Assembly: GCA_012934845.2 (NCBI GenBank)
Contig: WNNJ02003187.1
Location: 124,001-188,000, forward strand
DNA from: Pomphorhynchus laevis
Lineage: Eukaryota; Acanthocephala; Palaeacanthocephala; Echinorhynchida; Pomphorhynchidae
Length of the DNA stretch: 64,000 bases
Direction: 5' to 3'
The notes beneath the pieces were generated by a model. It had not been told where the DNA came from, searched no databases, and was given only the letters and a program-made list of their open reading frames with translations. This document shows, piece after piece, positions 1 to 9,578 of the stretch. Position 1 is the stretch's first letter, and each line of letters starts with the position of its first letter. A program made the position numbers and the translations under genes.

Positions 1-2645
1 TACATTCGGGACCACTTTTTGATTTCCGATATCTCTCAAGTTTGTGATCCTCGTGGTTTCTTCGAGAAAATTTCCTTTCATATTGAGTATGATTGTTCTG
101 GTATTAGATTTTGCGTTGTATATCGTTCTCCTTCTATGTGCTCACGGACTGCGGTCTGCTGAAACAAATATTGCAATCGATAAGTCTCAGCTCTCACTTC
201 GTTCTCCTAGGAGACCAACTTTCCCCGATCAAATCGGCAGCAGTCAATATTTGGTGACCGTAGCGCAGTGGAAAGGAAAATCTCAGAATTTGTTGCTGAT
301 GAGCTCTTGCTAGCACAGCATGTGCAGGAGCCTTATGTTTTTCTTCTACCGCTGATACTGTACTTGAATTGGTTTTTTTTTCAAACGTCTTAAAAACATT
401 GCTCGAGTTGATTACCTCCCACCGGTAGATAGTTCTGACCACTGTGTGCTATCCTTAAAGGTCACAACAAGTTTTAAATTCTGCCTTTCCGAGACCCAAA
501 TTGTAAAGCGGGTTTGGCCAAAAGTATGAGGTGAGCAAATTTTATCTTTTTGCCAATGTCATCTACTTCAATGAAAAATTTTAAGGAAGTTTCATTGGAA
601 GTGATTAAGGATTACCTTCTAGAGATATCCGATGTATTTGCCCCTAGGCGTGTCATCTCGCCAAATGCTAAACATCCTGCATGGTTCGATCAGAAATTGA
701 AACTGATGTTGAGTGTACGAAATCGTCTATGGAAGTTATCTCGCTCGCTTCGGCACATCGCCAACATTTATAGACATTTTACAAACGTTTGTACTCGGAT
801 CATGGTATCAAAACGCGAGAGATCGAATCAGCAATCATCGAAAAAGTAGATTGTAGCCCCAAGCTACTTTGGTCCTATGCTCGGAGAAACAGAACCCTTT
901 ATACCGCAATCAAACATGTACACTCAGAGAATGGTCTGGTTACAGCTGAAACTGATATAGCTGAGACTCTCGCATCCTCGTTCTCAATTACATTATCACA
1001 TCTTACTTCTCACTTGAAATAGTACGGCATCCCTATTCATGAGCATACTGATTTCCGGCCGATATTCGCTTCTAAAATTCAAGAGTATCTTACCTATGTT
1101 CGTCCCTTTAGTGCCGCTGGCCCCGACGACATTTCACCATTCCTGCTAATAGTATTGTCGACTTACTTGGCCCTTCTTCTTGCGAAGATTTTTGCTAAGA
1201 GTTTGCCACTGGAAGTGTACCAGAATGAGTGAAAACTGCGATTGTTGTTCCTATTTCCAAAAAATTCATTGCATCATCATGTAGTGATTACAGGACAATA
1301 AGCTTGACCTCTTAGATATGTAAAGTCCTTAAACGTGTTATCTACAGTAGAATCTCTGACCATCTCGTCTCCCTTGGTATACTCTCGTACGCCCAGCACG
1401 GTTTTCGCCATTATCATTCGTGTTTGACGAACTTACTTACTGCGCGCGAAATGTTGACTCAATCGTTAAGTGTTGGCAACTCGGTCGATATAATCTTTAT
1501 TGAGTTCTCTAAAGCCTTCGACCTGGTCCCACATGAGAGCCTGATCAGCTTGTTAGCTCACTACGATGTTTCTACAACATTGCGCATTGAATTCGTGATT
1601 TCCTTTGTAACAGATCATTTCGAGTGATGGTTGGCAATAGCCTTTCTTTTGCAAGGCCTGTTAATTGTGACGTTCCCCAAGGTAGAGTCCTTGGTCCCTT
1701 GCTTTTCATTATATTTCTAAATGATCAGCTCTTACGCATAAATAGCCCCTGCTTGGCATTTGCTGACGATATGAAAGTCTAATGCGATAGAATTTTCGAC
1801 CCACAAGGCCAGCGTCTACAGCACGATCTTCACATGGAGTACTGCTACCGGTATGACCATGAATGTAGACAAATGTGTTCATATGAAGCTTGGCAACGGT
1901 AAGCCTGATCGTGACTTTTATTTTGGATGCCAGAAGCTTCACATTATGTCTGAGCACAGAGACCTTGGAATCATTTTGAGTAATGATCTCAAGACTCGAC
2001 CGAATACTGATTATATTCATGGTAAATCAATGAAGTCTCTGTATTGTATAAAGAATACATTTACTAGGCTTAAGCCGAAACTATTCAAGCATCTATATTG
2101 CCCCTTAGTTCGCCCGCACGTGGAATACTGCATCGCAACAACTTTCCCATCCACCAAATCTGAAATGACAAAAATTTAGTATATCCTGCGTAGAGGAAAC
2201 AAACTTTATATTGGCTCACATTATTCTTACGCTGAGCGTCTAGCTTGTTTGAAACTGCCTTCAACGGCTCAAAGGCTACTATATTTAGACCTCGCAGCGA
2301 TGTGGCTCTTGGTTCATGGAACGGAAGGTTTCCCATCATATTGAATGCAATTACGCAATTCGAGTCGCATAGGTCACTCCCTCGCGCTATTTAAATTCGC
2401 ACACGGTAAAGTCAGGAGTGTGAGCAGGCTTTCCCTCCGCTCATTGAATATTTTGAATTTATTACCTGATGACCTTGCCAGTGCTACTAGCTATTGCCAC
2501 TTCAAAATGATGGTGTTGAAGTATATTGTCAATTCCGGTTTGGATGCGTAAATCTATTTTAATATTTAATGTTTTGAAAACAAAATTTGTAAACAGTTGA
2601 AACAGCCATTTGCTGCTAGTAACTTGTAACCTATAATAATATATG
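1..2645 (+). mobile_element. CR1-clade LINE copy, degraded, cut by window start
   Basis: Remains of a non-LTR retrotransposon second ORF. The end of the APE-type endonuclease is seen near 430-450 (DSSDHCV, the SDH motif). The linker follows at 550-1020 with the conserved HPAWFD block. Reverse transcriptase covers about 1230-1800: AQHGFR near 1393, motif A FIEFSKAFD near 1495, and LAFADD near 1755. The C-terminal region ends at 2551. The reading frame changes several times and has several stops (after 849, 1022, 1627 and 2179), so it is long dead. A stem-loop and a TAATAAT-type tail close it at about 2640. The 5' part lies outside the window. It resembles the CR1 copies at 8.7, 22.3 and 32.2 kb in domain order and motifs. 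Clade by motif only. Confidence 0.85.
2594..2642 (+). other. CR1 3' end stem-loop and TAA-rich tail (copy 1)
   Basis: Inner stem CAGC (2603-2606) with GCTG (2612-2615), outer pairing AGTT with AACT, then ATAATAAT. The other four CR1 tails here have GAGC with GCTC instead, so both arms changed together. Confidence 0.55.
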
Positions 2646-2689
2646 TTATAAGTATTATTATCCAATGAGATAATAAGAGAAAATAAGTT

Positions 2690-3087
2690 ATTAGCATTTA
2701 ATTTAGTTCGATGATATGTTAGATGGACGAAAATATATATTCATATATGTTATAATACATATAAGGCATATCTAACAAAAATTAAACCATCAAGTAAATA
2801 TAAATATATGGATAAAATTGAATTATTAGAATCCTTTAATATTTTGAGAAAAAATTATTTAAAGGTAGAGACATCTATATTTAGACAAATAAAAGGTGTT
2901 TTAAATGAGAAGTCATAGTAGCCCAATTATAGCTGACTGATTTTTAAGCTTCATAGAATATGAATTTGTTCATAACTATTTGAAAGATTAATCTAAATTA
3001 TATAAAGATATAAAATATATGTTTCGATACATTGATGATATATGTGTATTTAACTCTAATAATTTTTATTCAATAAGTGAACAAGTT
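2690..3087 (+). mobile_element. Penelope-like element, reverse transcriptase fragment
   Basis: AT-rich fragment matching the middle of the PLE reverse transcriptase of the fuller copy at 24.3-26.9 kb. It covers the stretch before motif B through the YIDD catalytic motif (FRYIDDICVF, near 3020-3050). It is truncated at both ends and broken in a few places. It stops where the RTE LINE begins at about 3090. Confidence 0.8.
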
Positions 3088-3091
3088 TGGT

Positions 3092-6000
3092 GGTGATGTC
3101 TGTTCCTCCTCGCGGTGCTACTGGATAGCGCTTCCATTCTGGGAGCGTGAACCAAACGCGGTTCTTACCGACGACAGGCATGCGGCAGCCGGTCGGGACA
3201 ACAAATGTCGCAACCATCAACCATGAGAAAGTACAACCAAAATAACCCCACTAATACTAAGGCGTCCTCTTTAGACGACGCGTTCAGGAGGTGCCATTCG
3301 GCCTGTTCGAAAAATTCACGAGAATGTGTGCTCAGACAATGTCCGGTCTGTTCGACAAATAAGCGAGGATTCCCGAAGAAAGGATGCCGCCGGAACGCAA
3401 GTAAACTTGTCAAAACATTCATACGAGTAGCGCCGATCAACGCAGGAACACTGACGGGTAAATCTCGAGAGATTGCAGCCGACCTAAAGAGGAGAAAGAT
3501 TGACATCTGTGCAATTCAAGAGACCAAATGGAAGAGAGTAAAAACCAAGGAAATTGGAAACGGGTACAAACTGTACTACATGGGGACATAGACATCACGA
3601 AATGTAGTAGCGATTGCCGTAGCGGATAGACACAGATACCAAGTGTGCGAAGTGACGCGATACATGGGTAGGTTGATGAAGATCAAGGTGGCATTGTGCG
3701 AAAACACCGTCCACTACTTCTCTGCGTATGCCCCCTCAAACAGGGTGCACAGATGACGAGAAGCTGGACTTTTGGTAAATACTAGATGAAAAGATGGCAG
3801 AAGTACCAGAAGAATACTATGTGATCATAGCCGGTGGCATAAATGCCCATGTTGGACAGACGGACGAGAGTGAATGTCATGGTGGATATGTCATCGGTGA
3901 GAATAACACAGAAGGGGAACATCTTCTAGAGTTTGTAACTACGCGCAACCTCACCATCACGAAAACCAATTTCACAAAAATGCCGAATCACCTGTATATG
4001 TATTACCGTGGAACGGGTACACAAGCCAGGAAGTCGCAAATTGATTTCGTCCTGGTGAGGCGAAAGCACAAGAAGACGGTGTCGACACAAAGGTCATCCC
4101 ATCCAAGACAACAGCGACTCAACATAAGCCACTGATATGCGACCTGGAACTTGAAGTCCGCTGTAAACCAAGGCCAGAACAAACAAAGACGAGCCGAATT
4201 AAGGTGTGAAAACTGAGGGAAGAAGACAAATTTGGAAAAAATACAAAGCTGGCCCAGATAAAACTGCCTAGCGTACATTGAGTATAGGACACCTAGATGG
4301 CGTTGCGCTGCACGATCTACCTAGCTGCAAAACAGATACTCGGATCCACTAAGCCATGTCAACAAAACATCGACAAAGAAACTTTGTTCTGGACATAAGA
4401 GGTCAAAGAAGCGGTGTAGGCGAAGAAAAATTCCTACAAGGAACTCCGGATAGCACAAACGCAGGAGAACAAGGATGAGTACCACCGAGCGAAAAAGAAA
4501 GCAAGGAAACAAGTGGCTATTGCTAAGAGCAACCACCTACATAATCTCTACCAAAAGCTCTACACTTGAGAAGGAGAAAAAAGCGTGTACCGACTAGCCC
4601 GTGCAAGACGGAAGGCAGCAGACATCCATAAATTCCATGGTATCAGTGATGAGTGCGGAAAACTCTTAATACATCCGCAAGACGTGCTGGAGAGATGGAG
4701 AAGATATTTTAAAGCTATCTCTACAGAAGAGTTTGAACACCCACCAATACCAGAAGAGACTCCAAACCACACACAAGGTGAGCTACTCAACGAGGCAGAA
4801 GTCTACGAGACAATAATGAAGATGAAGTCGGGTAAAGCCAACGGACCAGATGATGCGGCGGCGGACTTCTGGAAAATCAACTTGAATGAGTGGACACCAT
4901 GGCTAACGAAGCTTATCCAGAAGATTGCTGACGCAAAAGAGGTGCCAGAAGACTGGAGTGGACACACAACTATCCCAATCTAGAAGCAGAATGTAAGCCC
5001 AGCAGATTGCCAAATCTACCAGCCAATCCGTCTTCACAGCCACACCATGAGGATTTTATAGAGTGCTCGACAAGAGAATTCGTTACACGATCAAACTAAC
5101 TGTCAACCAGACAGGCTTTGTGTGCAACTGTGGAGCCATCGATGCAATACACTCAGCCAGACTACTCCTTGAAAAGCATAGAGATAAGAAGCAGCCCCTC
5201 CATGTAGCTTTTCTGGACCCTGATAGGGCGTTCGACAGAGTCTTTCATGAGGTCTTATGGTACGCCCTGAGATGCAGAGAAGTACTGGAGGAATTGATTG
5301 AATAGGCGAAGACGCTGTACAAAGGAACTACGAGCAGTGTGCTAACAGCAGCGGGAAAATCCATATAATTCTCAGTCTCAGTCGGTGTGCACAAAGGATC
5401 TGCACTCTCCCCATTACTATTCATCATAGTTATGGACGTGATTACGAAAGATCTGCAAAGACAAGTACCATGGACCATCATGTATGCCGACGATGCTATG
5501 CTGGTATCTAAGGACAACCATAACCTAGAGTAGCAAGTGCATCACCTAGCACAGTTTGAGTTGAAACTAAGCACAACCAAAACGTAGTATATGTCGACGA
5601 ACCAGAACGAAGATATACGCATATCAGTCAATGGCGTGCCTCTGCCAAAGACAAATGCGTTTAAATATCTGGGATCAGTCATCTCCAGCACCGGAGGAGT
5701 GGCAAAAGACGTCACCACTTGCATCAAATCTAGCTGGACAAAATGGAGAGCAGCCACTAGATGCCAGACAGACTGTCTGTATGCCAGACAGACTAAAATC
5801 GAAGTTCTATAGAAGCGTGATACGGCCTGTAGCAATGTACGGTGATGAGTGCTGGGCCATGACAGCAGAAGCAGAACGTATGCTAGGATGTATGGAAACG
5901 AAAATGCTAAAGTGGATCGCGGGAAAAACTCGCCGAGACCATATTCGTAACGAAGACATCCGAAAGCGATTTGACTTAGCACCTATAGCAGATAAACTGA

Positions 6001-6235
6001 GAGAATCAAGGCTGAGATGGTATGGACATGTACTGAGGGCAGTAGTCAATACACTAGCGCAGGCACAACTTCAAATCGAGCTCGACGGAAAGAGACCAAG
6101 ATGAAAACCACATAACAGATGAATGGATCCCTCCTAAATGATATGAAAATGGTCAGACTCACTCCCGAAGACGCAGCGGATAGGGCATTTTGGCGACAAG
6201 CGAACTTGGCAAGCGGACCCCGCCTACATATTTAA
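3092..6235 (+). mobile_element. RTE-clade LINE, broken
   Basis: Non-LTR retrotransposon of the RTE clade: one ORF, APE endonuclease then reverse transcriptase. Endonuclease N-terminus at 3400-3590 (NAGTLTGKSREI, IQETKWK with the catalytic Glu). Endonuclease middle and C-terminus at 3794-4135; GGINAHVG stands where the family has GGDLNAHVG, so a catalytic Asp is missing, and QIDFVLVRR follows. Reverse transcriptase: GKANGPDDAAADFWK (4830-4880), DRAFDRVFHEVLW (5220-5260), GVHKGSALSPLLF (5380-5420), MYADDAML (5480-5505). The C-terminal domain is 5590-6104. At least six stops or frame changes, for example at 3591, 4135, 4983, 5305 and 5525. No clear 3' repeat tail. The ends are estimated from where homology stops. 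Confidence 0.85.
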
Positions 6236-6244
6236 GACAAATTA

Positions 6245-7085
6245 AACGTGTTTCAATGAGAGGTAATAGTAGCTAACTATTATAGCTGACTTATTTTTAA
6301 GATTTATAGTACTTATTTTTAAGCTTTTTTGATATTAAAATAATATCCAGCATATGAACGTAGTTAGTTGAATTTTGAAACAATTATTACAAGTCACTGT
6401 TCTATAATGGATAAAAAGGGTATAAAGGTTGACTCAGATAATAAAACTATACCTATATTATATTGGAATCCAAAATTACATAAAAATCCAATAAAACCTA
6501 GGTTCATATGTAGTGCGTTTAAATGTACATTAAAACCACTTTCTGTCTATATGAATAAAATACTTAAAGTAATTAAAGCACATTTTAAAAAATATTGCAA
6601 GGTAATCGAAATTAATACTGGTATAAAACACTATTTCAGTATTAATTCTACAAAAGAATTTTTAGAACAGACAAAAGGAATAAATTTTCAAAATATAAAT
6701 ACATACGATTTTAGTACGCTTTATACAAATCTAGATTTAGTAGATATTAAAGAAGCGTTAGTAAAATTAATTAATCTTATATTCGGAAAAATATATACAT
6801 ATATATGTTATAATAATTATAGCGCCTATCTAACAAAAATTAAACCATCAAGTAAATATAAATATATGGATAAAATTGAATTAATAGAATCCTTAAATAT
6901 TTTGATAAATCAAAATTATTTAAAAGTAGGGACATCTATATTTAGACAAGTAAAAGGTGTTCCAATGGATGGTAATAGTAGCCCAATTATAGCTGACTTG
7001 TTTTTAAGCTTTATAGAATATGAATTTGTTCATAACTGTGCAAAAAATAAATCCAAATTCTATAAAGATATTATTATTTATACTT
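6245..7085 (+). mobile_element. Penelope-like element, reverse transcriptase fragment
   Basis: A short motif B scrap lies at 6245-6320. Then an open frame from 6368 to about 7075 covers the PLE reverse transcriptase from before the KLHKNP box (near 6470) through motif A (YDFSTLYTNLDL, 6703-6740) and motif B (GVPMDGNSSPIIADL near 6957). It stops before the YIDD motif. Nearly the same as the fuller copy at 24.3 kb, so a young fragment. Bases 6714-6885 recur exactly at 8506-8677. Confidence 0.85.
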
Positions 7086-7279
7086 CAGGTCTATAGCCAG
7101 ATAGCTGTTTTGACCGCTCACAGATAACTACAAAAGAAAAAAAACAAAATGAGATAAAAACACAAAGAGTAGATAAAATAAGTACAATAAGATAATGTAA
7201 GCACTTTTTTGTATTTAAACTAGTTCCTTTTGTTTTGAACCAACGATAAACGAGGTTCAACATGTCCTGAAAAACTTTA

Positions 7280-7950
7280 CAATCTTCGAGATTCTTAATA
7301 AGCTCCCCATTTTATGTCATCGGCAAATGCAAGAATATTACAACTTTTTACATGGGTTAAATAGCTGGTTGACAAAGATATTAAATAACAATGTGCCTAG
7401 AACAAATCCCTGGGGGGACTCCGGTAGTATAAGTGCAAGAAGACAGACACCGTTCAACTCTAATTCTAAATGATCTTTTGTGAAGAAAATCTCTGATCAA
7501 GATATAGAATTATTGAGTCAGCATTGTAATTCTCAAGAACAGCTAGCAACATCCTATCCGGAACCCTATCAAACGCTCGACTGAAGTCTAGAAATACTGC
7601 GTTTACGCAATAACCTTGAGCAAAATGCTCAACCCATCTTAACGAGCACATAACAAGTTAGTGAGGCATGAGCGACTAGGACGAAATCCGTGTTGTGCCC
7701 TATTAATGATTTCTAGTGAATTCAAATGAGCATATAAACGTCTGTTTAATATCCGCTTAAGAACTTTGCAGACCACAAAGTAAGACTTATTGCACGATAA
7801 TTACCGGCACTATTTCTGTCCCCATGTTTGAAAATCTAGACGACAATATCTGCTTCCATATATTTAGTAATCTTTATCTACGCAAGTTCAACTCAAATAA
7901 CGACGCCAATGGCTCCGCTATGTATGGAGCAAGTATTTTAAAAAGATATT
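7280..7950 (-). mobile_element. CR1-clade LINE, reverse transcriptase fragment
   Basis: Reading leftwards, reverse transcriptase motifs appear in order: NAVFLDFSRAFDRVPD (about 7560-7605), a degenerate GVPQGS box near 7405, and LAFADDIK near 7315. The frame is broken between them. Closest in the window to the CR1 copy at 22.3-23.9 kb (FLDFSRAFDRVPHKML). Truncated at both ends. Confidence 0.75.
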
Positions 7951-7984
7951 ATTGGTAATGCTCGCAAGCAACTAACATCAGCTT

Positions 7985-8505
7985 GTTACACATATAAGGA
8001 CTGTATTGTGGAAAGTGTCGATAGTTACAAAGATTTAGGAGTATGGGTTACCTCTAATTTATCAACCAAAAAGCACACTGATCAAGCTTGTGCCAACTCC
8101 AATAAAATGATAGGTATGATTCGACGCGCGTTTGTTCGCGTTAATCCGACTGCTCTTCGGCCTCTGATTTTAGCACATGTATTGAGTAGACTTTTATATG
8201 CAGCTCCGGTTGTATACCCACGTACTGTGCATGAACATAATAAATCAGAGAGGGTACTTCGCAGGGCAACAAAGCTAGCACCAACGTTGGCGTCGCTGCC
8301 TTATGAAGACAGACTGAGATCATTAGGACTTGAGACCGTCACATGGACCCGTCGGTACATGGATATGTGCCTTGTTTGGCATTTATTCCAACGTCCTCAT
8401 CACCCTCTTCGGAGTAGGGTTCAACTACGTTGTTCAAATGTTCTTCGCGGTCATTCTTTAACTATTCGAAGAAACAGAGTACAGAAATTGGGCGCGATGC
8501 AATTT
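7985..8505 (+). mobile_element. CR1-clade LINE, C-terminal fragment
   Basis: Open frame from 8008 matching the part of CR1 ORF2 after the catalytic motifs: YKDLGVWVTSN, the MIGMIRRAF block, the RVLRRATKLAPTL block and the C-terminal LRGHSLTIRRNRVQ. The homologue is residues about 790-960 of the intact ORF at 9518-12466. Homology ends abruptly at 8505, where PLE sequence begins in the middle of the C-terminal domain. Confidence 0.85.
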
Positions 8506-8684
8506 GTACGCTTTATACAAATCTAGATTTAGTAGATATTAAAGAAGCGTTAGTAAAATTAATTAATCTTATATTCGGAAAAATATATACATATATATGT
8601 TATAATAATTATAGCGCCTATCTAACAAAAATTAAACCATCAAGTAAATATAAATATATGGATAAAATTGAATTAATTCGATAA
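8506..8684 (+). mobile_element. Penelope-like element internal fragment
   Basis: Motif A region of the PLE reverse transcriptase (TLYTNLDLVDIKEAL). Bases 8506-8677 are identical to 6714-6885, which includes silent positions and AT-rich runs. Both PLE ends are missing. The fragment is joined to a broken CR1 on its left and to AT-rich simple repeat on its right. Confidence 0.9.
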
Positions 8685-8750
8685 AATTCGATAAAATTCG
8701 AATAAATAATAATTCGATAATTAATTCGATAAAATTCGAATAAATCCTTC
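8671..8750. repeat. AATTCGATAAA simple repeat
   Basis: Irregular tandem of AATTCGATAA and AATTCGAATAAA units between a PLE fragment and the 5' truncation point of the CR1 element. Confidence 0.7.
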
Positions 8751-9578
8751 AATAATGCAGATATCGATCCAAATGCACATCGATACCCACATGCAGTTAG
8801 CAAGACTACATCGTCAGTTACGGGTTTCACTCCTGTTCGTATCTGGAAGAGAGGTCACTCAAAATCGTATACTGTTCGTCAAACAGAAAATGAACGAACG
8901 CTGACTGTCAACACTCACACAGGCAATGATGATATACAGAACTCAGCTACTAGTAATGACAGTGTGGTTCTACATAAAGAGTGCGTAAACGAGCACATTA
9001 AGGAAGCTCATTTCATATCATCTCAATCAATGAATGCCTCTAGAGCGAGTTCTCCGGTGCAGCAAATGTCTACTTTCTCACAACTGCGTAAACAGCATGA
9101 TCCTTTGCGTTCTATTATTTTCGCCAATGTGTCGGAATCAAGCTCTGTCAATATCCAAAACCGACTAAATGAAGATTTGTCTAGGGTACGTAATATTCTC
9201 ACGATCGTTTTGGCACAATCCCCAGAAGAGATAGTATCTAGTATTAAAATAGTTGCTTTATTCCGCATAGGGAGAAAAATTAACGATCGTCCTAGACTGC
9301 TAAAAGCCATTCTGACAGATCCAAAAGCCGTTAAGACCATCTTTAGGAACTCTTATCGTCTCCAAGGTTCGTCTGCAAGATTGTTAAAAGATCTCGACGT
9401 GAATGAACGTAAGCTTCTACGTGAAGCTAAACAATGTTTGAAGTCTCGTATTGAAGCTGGTGAGTCAAACTTGACAATTCGAAATTTTCAGGTTGTGCGG
9501 AGGAAGACTCAAATACATTGGATGCCTCTACAGGTAGATCATTCAATCCTTCCTCCGCCGCTCATAAGTCATTGGTAA
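8745..9578 (+). CDS. CR1 ORF1 protein, N-terminally incomplete
   Basis: Open frame of about 277 codons with its true start missing; the first ATG-like starts are internal. ORF1 proteins of CR1-type LINEs bind the element RNA and help form the retrotransposition particle. The N-terminal part is Ser/Thr/Asn-rich. From about 9100 comes a domain resembling the RNA-binding domain of other CR1 ORF1s: LRSIIFANVSES, LNEDLSRVRNILT, LFRIGRKINDRPRLLKAIL, ending ESNLTIRNFQVVRRKT. The same blocks recur, broken, at 14687-14900 (minus) and 32290-32440 (plus). It overlaps the start of ORF2 by 61 bp, so ORF2 would need reinitiation or frameshifting if the upstream ATG is used. The last 20 or so residues, after VVRRKT, are not conserved. 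Good confidence as ORF1, low on its start. Confidence 0.8.
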   Translation, partial: SFNNADIDPNAHRYPHAVSKTTSSVTGFTPVRIWKRGHSKSYTVRQTENERTLTVNTHTGNDDIQNSATSNDSVVLHKECVNEHIKEAHFISSQSMNASRASSPVQQMSTFSQLRKQHDPLRSIIFANVSESSSVNIQNRLNEDLSRVRNILTIVLAQSPEEIVSSIKIVALFRIGRKINDRPRLLKAILTDPKAVKTIFRNSYRLQGSSARLLKDLDVNERKLLREAKQCLKSRIEAGESNLTIRNFQVVRRKTQIHWMPLQVDHSILPPPLISHW

